A DNA stretch of 62,207 nt from Chryseosolibacter histidinae (GTDB lineage Bacteria; Bacteroidota; Bacteroidia; Cytophagales; Cyclobacteriaceae), in contig NZ_JAHESF010000039.1 in NCBI RefSeq assembly GCF_018598225.1, forward strand, positions 1 through 62,207, given 5' to 3'. The notes under the pieces were generated by a model. That model saw only the letters and a list, made by a program, of their open reading frames with translations. It ran no database searches and was not told where the DNA came from. The translations under genes were made by a program, and so were the position numbers. Positions 8,071-17,266 of the stretch are shown here, piece after piece (the first letter of the stretch is position 1; each line of letters opens with the position of its first letter).

Positions 8071-10407
8071 ATGGATGAGAAGATCGATATAAAACATCTG
8101 GTTCGGAAGATCACGAATCATTGGTGGTACTTTCTGGTGGCTGTGACGCTGCTGGTGCCTTTGGCTTATTTGTATATCAAGACTGCCGACGAGATCTACA
8201 GCGTAAAGGCGTCGCTGCTGATCGCCAACCAGGAGCAGACCGCGCCGAACACAGAGAAGTTCATGAAAGGTATGGAGCTGCTCACCTCCTACACTGAGAT
8301 CGAGGACGAGGTGGGGGTGCTGGGGTCTCATACCATGGTGAAGGATGTGATCCGCCAGCTCGATTTTGGCGTATCCTACTTTGAGAAGCAGCGTTTCAAA
8401 AACGTGGAAATGTATGAAGACATCCCCTTTACGGTTACGCTCGACTCGTCGAAGGTGCAGATGATCAATGTGCCGATCTTCGTGGAGCGCATCTCTCCCG
8501 ATACCTTCCGGATCAGGGCAGAAGCGCAGGAGGTTTCGATGTACGACCTCATGCTCGACCAGATAGAACGTGAAGTGTCCGTTGTGGACTTTGACGAGGT
8601 AGCGCTGGCGACGGATACTTTCAGGAACCGGTACCTGGGTCTCAAGATCACCTTCAACACAGACTTCAGCAAGAGCGATGAGAAACAGTATTATTTTGTG
8701 ATCAACGATCTTAAATCGCTGGTGGATGCGTACCAGGCCAATCTCAAGATAGAGCCGCTTTCGCGCGAATCGAATATTTTACAATTGCATACCAAAGGTA
8801 AAGTGCCGGCCAAGGAGATCGTTTTTTTGGATGCGCTGGTAAACGTATACCTGAAGAATCAGCTCGACAAAAAAAATCAGCTGGGCTTAAAAACGATCCA
8901 GTTCATCGACAGGCAGATCGGCGGTGTATACGATTCGCTGAAGCAAGTTGAAGGCTCGCTCGAAACTTTCAGGATCAGGAACAACATTCTCGACATCAAC
9001 GCCACGGCACAAAACCTCACGGTGAACCTCGATCGGCTGGAAGCGGAGAAGGCCGAAGTGGAAGTGAAGCTGAAGTATTACACTTACGTAGCCTCATCGC
9101 TGAATAGCAATGGCGATGTAAAGGATATTGTTGCGCCGTCTACTTTCGGGCTCGACGATCCGTTGCTGAGCAGCCTGCTCATAGAGCTGTCGCGCCTGAG
9201 CCAGGAGCGCACCGGACTTAATTACAGCACCAAGGAAAATAACCCGATGTCTGAGGTGAGCGATCTCAAGATCAGGAATACGAAGAAGAACCTCCTGGAA
9301 AATGTCAACAACATTATAGACGCCTCCACCATGGCGCTCAACGATATTAACACCAGGCTGCTGGTGGTAAAGAACCGGCTCAACCGCCTGCCGAAGAACG
9401 AGCGGGAGCTGGTGAACCTGGAACGGAGGTTCAAGTTCAACGATAACGTGTACAATTACCTGTTGCAGAAACGCGCCGAGGCCGGCATCGCCATCGCCTC
9501 CAATTCGCCCGAGACCACGGTGATCGACCGGGCCAAGCAAGTAGGGTACGGACCGATCTCGCCGAATAAAAAGATCGTTTTTGCCATCGCGCTTTTTGCG
9601 AGCCTAATATTGCCCATCTGCCTGATCGTGATCAAAGATTTCTTCAACGATAATATCATCAGCCACGAAGACATCGAACGCAGCACCAAGATCCCTTTTA
9701 TCGGAACGATCTCCCGCGGACAGAAACGCGAGCAGAACGGCATCGTAGCTTATTCCCGCACACCCATGGGCGAATCGTTCCGGTCATTGCGGGTAAACCT
9801 CCAGTACCTGACCTTTGGCAAAGACATCCAGGTGATCGGCTTCACGTCTTCCGGCGAAAGTGAAGGAAAGACCTTTTGTGCGGTGAACCTGGCAGCGTCG
9901 ATGGCGCAGTCCGGCAGAAGGACCATTCTCATCGATACCGACCTGCGGTGCCCTACGGTGGCCGGTTACTTCAAGCTGAAAAATGAGAAAGGTTTGTCAA
10001 CCTACCTGGTGGGCAGCGCTGTTATCAATGACATCATCAACAAAACAGAGATCAAAGATCTCGATGTGATCACTTCGGGACCACTTCCGCCCAACCCGCT
10101 TGACCTGATCAGCCACAGCCGCATGGCAACGCTGATCCACACACTCAAGCAATCGTATCACACCATTGTGATGGATGCGCCGCCCATCGGTTATGTTTCC
10201 GAATATGTCATCCTGATGAAATACACGGATGTCAACATCTATGTGGTGCGCTCTGATTATACAAGCCGTTTCCACCTGGTGAAGATCAACAAACTGTACG
10301 AAGAGAAAAAGATCAACAACATCAGCATTTTGCTCAACGACGTAAAGCCCACGAAGCTCAATGGGTACATCAACGGTTACATGAAGAAGATGAAGGCCAA
10401 GGCCTGA
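8071..10407 (+). CDS. Wzc-like polysaccharide co-polymerase / BY-type tyrosine kinase
   Basis: 778 residues from the ATG at 8071 (a TTG six bases upstream is not needed). A first membrane helix lies near residues 18-38 (WWYFLVAVTLLVPLAYLYI), followed by a long periplasmic Wzz/GNVR part with coiled coil (about 270-340), and a second helix near 505-525 (IVFAIALFASLILPICLIV). The cytoplasmic kinase domain has Walker A SSGESEGKT with Lys600, Walker A' TILIDTDLR and Walker B TIVMDAPP. These enzymes control chain length and export by cycles of autophosphorylation. The C-terminus has only a small tyrosine group (NGYINGYMKK) rather than the long tyrosine cluster of E. coli Wzc. It lies between the export lipoprotein and the flippase. 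Confidence 0.92.
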   Translation: MDEKIDIKHLVRKITNHWWYFLVAVTLLVPLAYLYIKTADEIYSVKASLLIANQEQTAPNTEKFMKGMELLTSYTEIEDEVGVLGSHTMVKDVIRQLDFGVSYFEKQRFKNVEMYEDIPFTVTLDSSKVQMINVPIFVERISPDTFRIRAEAQEVSMYDLMLDQIEREVSVVDFDEVALATDTFRNRYLGLKITFNTDFSKSDEKQYYFVINDLKSLVDAYQANLKIEPLSRESNILQLHTKGKVPAKEIVFLDALVNVYLKNQLDKKNQLGLKTIQFIDRQIGGVYDSLKQVEGSLETFRIRNNILDINATAQNLTVNLDRLEAEKAEVEVKLKYYTYVASSLNSNGDVKDIVAPSTFGLDDPLLSSLLIELSRLSQERTGLNYSTKENNPMSEVSDLKIRNTKKNLLENVNNIIDASTMALNDINTRLLVVKNRLNRLPKNERELVNLERRFKFNDNVYNYLLQKRAEAGIAIASNSPETTVIDRAKQVGYGPISPNKKIVFAIALFASLILPICLIVIKDFFNDNIISHEDIERSTKIPFIGTISRGQKREQNGIVAYSRTPMGESFRSLRVNLQYLTFGKDIQVIGFTSSGESEGKTFCAVNLAASMAQSGRRTILIDTDLRCPTVAGYFKLKNEKGLSTYLVGSAVINDIINKTEIKDLDVITSGPLPPNPLDLISHSRMATLIHTLKQSYHTIVMDAPPIGYVSEYVILMKYTDVNIYVVRSDYTSRFHLVKINKLYEEKKINNISILLNDVKPTKLNGYINGYMKKMKAKA

Positions 10408-10428
10408 CCATTTCAACCAAGATCGCCT

Positions 10429-11757
10429 ATGGAGCTCATTCGGAAATTGCTGGGTCTCACCTGGTCTTCGTTTTCATTTGTGCCGCCGCGCATTCAGCGG
10501 TACCTTCAGAATGTTTCGTGGCTTCTTTTTGAAAAGGTGTTCACGTTTTTCATAGCCATGGTGGTGAGCGTGTATGTGGCACGTTACCTGCAACCCGAAC
10601 AATTCGGATTGCTGAGCTACGCCATCAGCTTTGCCGGCATCCTTTCCGTGATAACGGTGAGCACCGACCAGGTGATCGTGCGAGAGCTGGCCCGGTACCC
10701 GGAGAAGAAGAACGTGCTGCTGGGCACAAGCTTCACCATCAAGCTCGCCTCATCGCTGCTGATCTTTGTGGTCATCGCCGTCATTCTCTTCTTCATGGAC
10801 AACAGCAGGCTCACCAACAGCCTGATCCTCATCGTGGCCGCGGCGGAACTGTTCAAGGCCTTCGAGGTGATCAGTTGTTATTATCAGGCGCAGGTGCTGT
10901 CGAGGCAGGTGGTGAAGGCACAGATCTTTATCAATTTTATGGTCAGCATTGTCAAGATCGGCCTCGTGTACCTCGAGGCGCCGCTGATGTGGTTTGCGCT
11001 GATCGTTCCCATCGGTGCCGCCGCCAATGCCGCGGGTTTTGTTTACATCTACCGGAAAGGAAGGAGCCTGATCAGCGCATGGAAGTTCAGCAGGGCCGAT
11101 GCGTATCTGTTCCTGCGGGAGGCATGGCCCCTTGCACTCTTTGGGCTGGCGCTCAACACACAAACGCGCATCGACCAGGTGATGCTCGGAAAACTGATGA
11201 CCGCCTCTGAAGTGGGGCAGTATTCGGTAGCGGTCAGGCTCCTGGAGGTGTTGGGATTTATTCCCATGGTGTTGTCAAACACGTTTACACCGCCGATCGC
11301 GAAAGCAAAAGCGATCAGCCAGAACCTTTATCACGAGCGCCTGATCAACCTGTACAGGCTCATGTTCGCTTCGTTCCTCTTCTTTGCCATCCCTATATTC
11401 CTGATCGGCGACGATGTAGTGAGAATTCTTTACGGCCCTGCCTACAGCACCGCGGGCTTTCTGCTGTCACTGTTTTCTGTCCGGTTGTTCTTTATGCACC
11501 TCGGCATGGCTAAGTCGATTTTTATTTTGAATGAAGGACTGTTCAAGTATTCGCTGCTCACCGCCATTGTGGGCGCTGCGCTGAACATTGCCATCAACAT
11601 GGCGCTGATCCCGCGCTACGGAAGCATCGGTGCCTTCATAGCCATGCTCATCTCATTCACCGTCTCTTTCTTCATGGATGTCTTTTTTACCAGGATGCGC
11701 ATGAACCTGGGGCTGATCATGACGGGCATCACCTCATTCTGGAAGTTGCGCGCCTGA
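10429..11757 (+). CDS. Wzx-type oligosaccharide flippase
   Basis: 442 residues, almost wholly hydrophobic with about a dozen predicted membrane helices. The N-terminal part (LFEKVFTFFIAMVVSVYVAR, YLQPEQFGLLSYAISF) is typical of RfbX/PST flippases of the MATE-like superfamily, which move undecaprenyl-linked repeat units across the inner membrane. RIDQVMLGKLMTASEVGQYS is another family hallmark. It follows the kinase gene by 21 bp and ends the export operon; a long word-repeat spacer begins right after its stop. Confidence 0.9.
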   Translation: MELIRKLLGLTWSSFSFVPPRIQRYLQNVSWLLFEKVFTFFIAMVVSVYVARYLQPEQFGLLSYAISFAGILSVITVSTDQVIVRELARYPEKKNVLLGTSFTIKLASSLLIFVVIAVILFFMDNSRLTNSLILIVAAAELFKAFEVISCYYQAQVLSRQVVKAQIFINFMVSIVKIGLVYLEAPLMWFALIVPIGAAANAAGFVYIYRKGRSLISAWKFSRADAYLFLREAWPLALFGLALNTQTRIDQVMLGKLMTASEVGQYSVAVRLLEVLGFIPMVLSNTFTPPIAKAKAISQNLYHERLINLYRLMFASFLFFAIPIFLIGDDVVRILYGPAYSTAGFLLSLFSVRLFFMHLGMAKSIFILNEGLFKYSLLTAIVGAALNIAINMALIPRYGSIGAFIAMLISFTVSFFMDVFFTRMRMNLGLIMTGITSFWKLRA

Positions 11758-12137
11758 AGGCAAAAATGCAGTTCACGCAAAGGGCGCGAAGAAGACGCAA
11801 AGCGCGCAAAGTTCTTTTTAACCGCAGAGAACGCTGAGAAAACGCAGAGGACCGCAGAGATATTTAGCGTAGTCTTGAAAGAGCGTTAGCGAAACCTTTC
11901 CTTTGCCCGCCTTAGCAACTGCACGCTCTTTAGCAAATATCTGATAAGCGATTCAGGTAGATCTGCGCGGGGCCAGTAGAAGTAGTACCCACATTCCTCT
12001 GCGGTCTTTGCGCCTCCTTTGCGTTCTTTGCGTTCTGCATTTTTGCATTTTGCATTTTCTGGGAATGATTTCTATTGCATCGATCCATGACCATGATCAT
12101 TTAAAACGGAAGACTGAGAAAATATCTTGCGGGTAAA
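11758..12137. repeat. Word-repeat spacer (CGCAAAG / CCGCAGAG family), 380 bp without gene
   Basis: Left part carries CACGCAAAGGGCGCG and ACCGCAGAGAACGC words; the right part (11991-12050) carries their complements (CTTTGCGCCTCCTTTGCG). The 44 bases 11991-12034 match, inverted and with one mismatch, 42211-42254 in another spacer, so this is a dispersed repeat. The block opens just after the flippase stop. Its last about 80 bases are unique and should hold the promoter of the next glycosyltransferase operon. Confidence 0.8.
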
Positions 12138-13058
12138 ATGATCGATCGCATGGCTTTGTTCCCGCCCGCTGAATTGCATACACCTGTTCTATTCCTGGTA
12201 TTCAACCGGCCGGAAGCTACGGCAAGGGTCTTTGAAGCCCTGCGCAGTGTAAAACCATTGGTGCTTTACATTGCAGCGGACGGCCCCCGCACTCATGTAG
12301 AATCCGATGCGGAAAATTGCAGGCGTGTGCGTGATATCGTGAGCCGGGTAGACTGGCCCTGCCGGGTTACAACATTGTTCAGGGAGAAGAACCTGGGTTG
12401 TGGCGTGGCGATCTCGACGGCCATCACCTGGTTTTTCCAGTACGAAACAGAGGGCATCATCCTCGAAGACGACTGCCTCCCGGTGAGCAGTTTTTTTTAT
12501 TACTGCCAGGAGCTGCTTACCCTTTACCGAGACGATACTCGCGTGATGCATATTGGTGGCAACAATTTTCTGCGGGCACCTTATGACCTGACTTACTCGT
12601 ACTACTTCGCCCGCAACGGACATATCTGGGGATGGGCCACCTGGCGACGGGCCTGGCAGCACTACGATCTCAGCATGTCAACGTATGCACAGGTGAAGGC
12701 CAGCGGATACTTTGACGATTTTTTTCTGAATCCGCTGGAGCGGTTTTATCGTCTCCGGAAGCTCGACCAGGTGGCATCGAAGAAGATCGATACCTGGGAC
12801 TATCAGTGGGACTTCGCGCGTTACATCAACTCAGGGCTCGCCATCGTTCCCAATAAAAACCTGGTGGCCAATATCGGTTTCGGGGGAGGGGCTACACACA
12901 CCCGGGGCAGAGACAACCGGTACGCCAACCTGCGTGCGCACGAAATAGGTTTCCCGCTCAGGCATCCACCCTTTGTATTGCGGAACCTCGAGTGCGAGAA
13001 ACGGTACTTCTCTGTTCTGATGAAAGAGATACTACTCTCTAAAATAACATTCAGCTGA
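12138..13058 (+). CDS. Glycosyltransferase-like protein, HlpA-like GT-A family (copy 1)
   Basis: 306 residues. It opens as a GT-A nucleotide-sugar fold (PVLFLVFNRPEAT, then YIAADGPR) and has the metal-binding acidic motif ILEDDCLP. WGWATWRRAW and WDYQWDFARYINSGL are conserved blocks of the family often labelled hemolytic-protein HlpA-like, found in many capsule and O-antigen loci. The second copy at 14131 shares all these blocks, so the two are paralogues separated by one SDR gene. Probable role: transfer of one sugar in the repeat unit, in the cytoplasm. Donor and acceptor cannot be read from sequence. Confidence 0.78.
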   Translation: MIDRMALFPPAELHTPVLFLVFNRPEATARVFEALRSVKPLVLYIAADGPRTHVESDAENCRRVRDIVSRVDWPCRVTTLFREKNLGCGVAISTAITWFFQYETEGIILEDDCLPVSSFFYYCQELLTLYRDDTRVMHIGGNNFLRAPYDLTYSYYFARNGHIWGWATWRRAWQHYDLSMSTYAQVKASGYFDDFFLNPLERFYRLRKLDQVASKKIDTWDYQWDFARYINSGLAIVPNKNLVANIGFGGGATHTRGRDNRYANLRAHEIGFPLRHPPFVLRNLECEKRYFSVLMKEILLSKITFS

Positions 13059-13079
13059 AAGTCAAAACAAGATCAACCT

Positions 13080-14123
13080 ATGAAGATACTCATTACAGGA
13101 AACCTCGGCTATGTTGGCGCTTACTTATGTCAGTATCTCAGGAGCCAGTATCCCCAGGCGATGATCGTCGGGTATGACCTCGGCTATTTTCGCGATTGCC
13201 TCACCACGCGGTCGTCGCCTCCGGAAGACGCGCTGGACATCCAGTACCAGGGAGACGTGAGGAACTTTGACGAATCGATCCTGAAGGGTGTTGATCATGT
13301 TGTGCACTTGGCCGCCATCTCGAACGACCCCATCGGCAACAGGTTCGAGCAGGTGACCCTGGAGGTCAACTACCGCGCATCTGTGGACATCGCAGTGAAG
13401 GCTGCAAACCAGGGTGTGAAAAGTTTTGTGTTCGCCTCGAGCTGCAGCGTTTATGGTGCCGCGGGCGATGAAGCAAAAACAGAACGTTCTGACGTGAACC
13501 CCCTTACCGCCTATGCCCGGTCCAAAGTGTTGACCGAAGAAGCCCTGCAGAAACTGAACGACGACAGGATGATCGTTACGTGTTTGCGTTTTGCTACCGC
13601 TTGTGGCATGAGCGACCGCCTGCGCCTGGACCTGGTGCTGAATGACTTCGTTGCCTCTGCCATCACTTCCGGAAATATTACCATCCTTAGCGACGGTACA
13701 CCATGGCGGCCGTTGATCAGCGTCAAGGACATGGCCCGCGCAATAGACTGGGCCATGAACCGGTCAGTTGACAAAGGTGGACGTTTTTTGATCTGCAACA
13801 CCGGCTGCAACCAATGGAACTTCACAGTGAAAGCGCTGGCAGACCATGTGAGGGATGTTGTGCCTGACGTACAGGTTCACGTAAATCATGCGGCACCTCC
13901 CGACAAACGTTCTTACCGGGTCAACTTCGACCTGTTCCGGTCTTACGCCAACGGACATTCCCCCGTATGCACGCTCACCGGCACCATCCAGGAGATCAGG
14001 AACGGACTGTCGGACATCAGGTTCACGGATCCGGATTTCCGTAACTCGGCGTGGATGCGACTCAATGTGCTGAACAAGCTCCTGCAACTTGGCAAGGTCG
14101 ACGCCAACCTTAACTGGATCTAA
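13080..14123 (+). CDS. NAD-dependent epimerase/dehydratase (extended SDR)
   Basis: 347 residues. The Rossmann motif TGNLGYVG is at residues 6-13, HLAAISNDP follows strand 4, ASSCSVYG holds the catalytic Ser region and YARSK is the YxxxK pair. The pattern fits extended SDRs acting on nucleotide sugars (epimerases, dehydratases or 4-reductases). Genes of this type commonly accompany RfbF and RfbC-like genes in O-antigen loci, and such genes lie downstream at 28.4-29.8 kb, so this enzyme may process the same CDP-sugar; that link is inference. It sits 21 bp after the first HlpA-like gene and 7 bp before the second. Confidence 0.85.
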   Translation: MKILITGNLGYVGAYLCQYLRSQYPQAMIVGYDLGYFRDCLTTRSSPPEDALDIQYQGDVRNFDESILKGVDHVVHLAAISNDPIGNRFEQVTLEVNYRASVDIAVKAANQGVKSFVFASSCSVYGAAGDEAKTERSDVNPLTAYARSKVLTEEALQKLNDDRMIVTCLRFATACGMSDRLRLDLVLNDFVASAITSGNITILSDGTPWRPLISVKDMARAIDWAMNRSVDKGGRFLICNTGCNQWNFTVKALADHVRDVVPDVQVHVNHAAPPDKRSYRVNFDLFRSYANGHSPVCTLTGTIQEIRNGLSDIRFTDPDFRNSAWMRLNVLNKLLQLGKVDANLNWI

Positions 14124-14130
14124 CGCATAC

Positions 14131-15120
14131 ATGCCGATGGCCTCCTTCGATACACCGATATTGCTGCTCATCTTCAACAGGCCCGAAACCACGCAGGTGG
14201 TGTTCAACGCCATCAGGGAAGTGCGGCCCACGGTATTGTTCGTGGCGGCGGATGGGCCGCGCCGCGATCATGGTGACGATGTTGAGAAGTGTAACCTTGC
14301 CCGGAACATCACCCGGCAGATCGACTGGCCGTGTCAGGTTCATCAGTTGTTCCATGCCACGAACCTGGGTTGTGGAAGAGGTCCCGCGGCGGGTATCTCA
14401 TGGTTCTTCGAGCACGTACCGGAGGGCATCATCCTCGAAGATGACATTCACCCGTCTCCTGATTTCTTCCTGTTCTGCCGGGCCCTGCTGGAGCGTTACC
14501 GGAACGACACCCGGGTGATGGAGATCGGCGGCGTCAATCTGATCGCGCGGGCGTGTGAGGCAGATCCGTACGACTATTACTTCTCCGACCACGGCCACAC
14601 CTGGGGCTGGGCTACCTGGCGCCGTGCCTGGAAACATTTCGATTTCACCATCAGGAACTACCGGGCTACCGATGTTCAGTATTTCCTGAGAACGGCTTTC
14701 GGCTCGGCCTATGCGTATACCCATTTCAGGAACCTGCTGGAAACCACTTACTGCCACAACAGCAGGATCACCTGGTGGGATTACCAGTGGGAATTTGCCA
14801 GGAGGATCAATTCAGGATTATCTGCGACGCCGGCAAAAAACCTCATCACCAACATCGGGCTGGGCAGGCATGCAACGCATACGCTGGATGCAGGCGGACC
14901 CGGCACTGACCTGATCTGGGGCCGGCTATCGTTCCCGTTGAAACACCCGCCCCTGATCGTGGCCAACCGCACCCGGGACCATTACTATTTTAAAACTGTT
15001 TTTTCAACGCATCGATCGCGCCTGCGGTTCAACCTCGCAAGGCTGGTACCCGCTTTCCTGAGACACACCCCGCCCGTAACAAGCTTGTCGTCGTTATCGA
15101 CCTTAAACAAATACGGATGA
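14131..15120 (+). CDS. Glycosyltransferase-like protein, HlpA-like GT-A family (copy 2)
   Basis: 329 residues from the ATG at 14131; a frame start at 14089 would overlap the SDR and is less likely. Conserved blocks match copy 1: TPILLLIFNRPETT, VAADGPRRDH, IILEDDIHPS, WGWATWRRAWKHFD and WDYQWEFARRINSGL. The acidic EDD motif is the probable metal and donor site. Its stop overlaps the polymerase start (ATGA), so translation is coupled. As a paralogue of the gene two places upstream it probably adds a different sugar of the same repeat unit. Confidence 0.78.
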   Translation: MPMASFDTPILLLIFNRPETTQVVFNAIREVRPTVLFVAADGPRRDHGDDVEKCNLARNITRQIDWPCQVHQLFHATNLGCGRGPAAGISWFFEHVPEGIILEDDIHPSPDFFLFCRALLERYRNDTRVMEIGGVNLIARACEADPYDYYFSDHGHTWGWATWRRAWKHFDFTIRNYRATDVQYFLRTAFGSAYAYTHFRNLLETTYCHNSRITWWDYQWEFARRINSGLSATPAKNLITNIGLGRHATHTLDAGGPGTDLIWGRLSFPLKHPPLIVANRTRDHYYFKTVFSTHRSRLRFNLARLVPAFLRHTPPVTSLSSLSTLNKYG

Positions 15121-16400
15121 TCTATAAACGCGACATCGTGAATTTTCTCTTTGTCACAAGCTTCTCCGTTGTTGGCCTGGGCAGGTATGTTTCAGGATCG
15201 ATGAGTCCTTCGCTGGGATATATTGTCGGCCTCGCTCCGTATTTGCTCATCCTGCTTTTTTATGGCGTTAATCTTTTGTACAAGCGGGAATTTCAGATCA
15301 GGCTGAACAGGAACTACTGGCTCATGCTGGCGTTCCTGCTGTCGACCGTCATTTCTCTTTTTGTATCGTTCAGGAAGAACCTGCCCAACCTCGACTTTCA
15401 GTTCACCATGATCCGGTCTGTGGTGCTGCTGGTGCCGTTCCACGCTTTTTTGGTTGTGATGTTGTACAACCGGGGTAAAGACAACCTGTTCAGGCTGACA
15501 TTGATGGGACTCAATTTGCTGTTGTTCATTAACGTGGTTGGCTTTTACGGGCTGGGATTGAGTAACCAGGTGCACGCCATCGAAGGAAGGATCAATTTTC
15601 CTTTCCTGGAAGCGTTGTATAGCGGGGCTGGCCTTGTAGTGATCATCAGCCTAATGGTGCTCTATCGACTCGGCTCTACCTGGAACTATCCGCTCAAATT
15701 CTCAGGTTTGCTCGCTTACCTGCTCGTGAATGTATTTTTTCTTTTTTATATCAACTCACGGCTCGTCATCATCATCTTCATTGTGGTGATGCTCGTCTAC
15801 TTTTTTAAGCTGGGCAACAGGTTCTCATACCTGTTTCTCTGCTCGTTCTTTACGTTGCCATTGTTGCTGAATACAGGAAAACTGATCTACGAGATCCTGA
15901 GCCTTCCGGTATTTGTTTCGCTGCTCCAGCGGGTCGATATGTTTGATATCATCACCTTTAACGGCAGGTCGCTGTTGTGGGAAAACGTCTTCGACTGGAT
16001 GATGTTCGATCAGCGCGGTTTCATCTTCGGGAACGGGTTTCAGGGACATTATTTCCTGGGCATCGAGTATGATGTGGCGAAACTGTTCGGGATCAAGGAT
16101 CTCGACAGCCTGCACCTGCACAGCGCCGTGCTCGAGATCATCGTGAATCAGGGAATTGTGGGCATCCTGTTGCTAATGGTGATCTTTTTCAAAACCTGCC
16201 GGTATTTTAAGAAACTGTATGATCAGCATGCCAGCGACGGCGCCTTTTATTATGTGCTGGTGTTCATGATGCTGCTCCTGCATGTGGATATGCTCCAGTA
16301 CATGGACAATTTCGGGAGTATTGTTTTTTCGCTGCTGGTGGCGCGCATCGTCGTGAAACAGGATGAGCGGCCCGCGCTGAATTTGGTTGTGCAGTCATAA
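15117..16400 (+). CDS. Wzy-like O-antigen/exopolysaccharide polymerase (O-antigen ligase family)
   Basis: 427 residues with about ten hydrophobic helices. The large periplasmic part has the family pattern FNGRSLLWENVFDWM, GFIFGNGFQGHYFLG, then LHLHSAVLEIIVNQGIVGIL, matching the GR...W...G.G....H...E.G..G layout of the O-antigen polymerase/ligase superfamily. In a Wzx/Wzy locus this should be the enzyme that joins repeat units on undecaprenyl diphosphate at the periplasmic face. No separate ligase gene is visible. It starts inside the stop of the preceding glycosyltransferase gene. Confidence 0.85.
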   Translation: MIYKRDIVNFLFVTSFSVVGLGRYVSGSMSPSLGYIVGLAPYLLILLFYGVNLLYKREFQIRLNRNYWLMLAFLLSTVISLFVSFRKNLPNLDFQFTMIRSVVLLVPFHAFLVVMLYNRGKDNLFRLTLMGLNLLLFINVVGFYGLGLSNQVHAIEGRINFPFLEALYSGAGLVVIISLMVLYRLGSTWNYPLKFSGLLAYLLVNVFFLFYINSRLVIIIFIVVMLVYFFKLGNRFSYLFLCSFFTLPLLLNTGKLIYEILSLPVFVSLLQRVDMFDIITFNGRSLLWENVFDWMMFDQRGFIFGNGFQGHYFLGIEYDVAKLFGIKDLDSLHLHSAVLEIIVNQGIVGILLLMVIFFKTCRYFKKLYDQHASDGAFYYVLVFMMLLLHVDMLQYMDNFGSIVFSLLVARIVVKQDERPALNLVVQS

Positions 16401-16419
16401 CGATCAATGAACATAGACT

Positions 16420-17256
16420 ATGGTTTTTGTCATCATACCCGTACACAACAGAAAGGCATTGACGCATGATTGCCTGCGCTCACTGGAGAATCAGACCTGG
16501 AAAAAATTCCGCGTCATTGTGGTCGACGATGGTTCCACAGACGGCACGGCAGACATGCTGCGCACCGAGTTCCCCACAGTGATCGTGCTGCCCGGCACCG
16601 GTGACCTGTTCTGGACGCCGGCCATCAACCTCTGCATCAACTACGCGATATCGCAGGGAGCCACCCATATTTTAACCCTGAACAACGATACCGTAGCGGC
16701 GCCTGAATTTATGAACGCTATGATGTGCTGGTCGGCAGAGAAACCGGAAGCATTGCTGGGCGCGCTTGACATCGACATAAAAACCGGTAAGTCCAATTAC
16801 GGCGGTGAGATCATCGACGCAACCTGGGGAACCTACAAACACCTTTTGCCGCGGCTCACCAAAGATCAGCATCACGGCCTGCACCGTGTTTCACTTTTTC
16901 CGGGAAGAGGCCTATTGATCCCTGTAAAGGTTTTTAAAACCGTGGGGTTGTTTGCTGAGAAAGCCCTGCCGCACTACATGGCCGACTACGACTTCACCTA
17001 CCAGGCTGGTCGCAAAGGTTTTGAGATCTATTGTAACTACGATGCGAGGTTGTGCACATACCCGGAAGAATGTGGTGATCACAAGATCAGGAAGCACCGG
17101 TCATTGAAAAATTATTACAACCACCTGTTCAGCATCAGGGGTGGTGGCAACCTGCGGAACTTCACGGTGTATACGTTGCGTAACACCGCGCCGCACCTGG
17201 TGCCCTTGCATTTGCTGAAGGGATATCTCCAGCGCATCTTCGGATATTTTGCTTGA
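16420..17256 (+). CDS. Glycosyltransferase family 2
   Basis: 278 residues. GT2 hallmarks: FVIIPVHNRKALTHDCLRSL, then VIVVDDGSTDGTADML (first Asp motif), LTLNNDTVAAPEF (NND in place of DxD) and MADYDFTYQAGRKGFEIY (ED-like catalytic region). These are inverting GT-A enzymes. The NNDT form and the FPGRGLLIP segment are seen in rhamnosyl- and related transferases, but the donor is not predictable here. Cytoplasmic, in a run of co-directional glycosyltransferase genes with 10-20 bp gaps. Confidence 0.88.
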   Translation: MVFVIIPVHNRKALTHDCLRSLENQTWKKFRVIVVDDGSTDGTADMLRTEFPTVIVLPGTGDLFWTPAINLCINYAISQGATHILTLNNDTVAAPEFMNAMMCWSAEKPEALLGALDIDIKTGKSNYGGEIIDATWGTYKHLLPRLTKDQHHGLHRVSLFPGRGLLIPVKVFKTVGLFAEKALPHYMADYDFTYQAGRKGFEIYCNYDARLCTYPEECGDHKIRKHRSLKNYYNHLFSIRGGGNLRNFTVYTLRNTAPHLVPLHLLKGYLQRIFGYFA

Positions 17257-17266
17257 TTTTTTCTGT

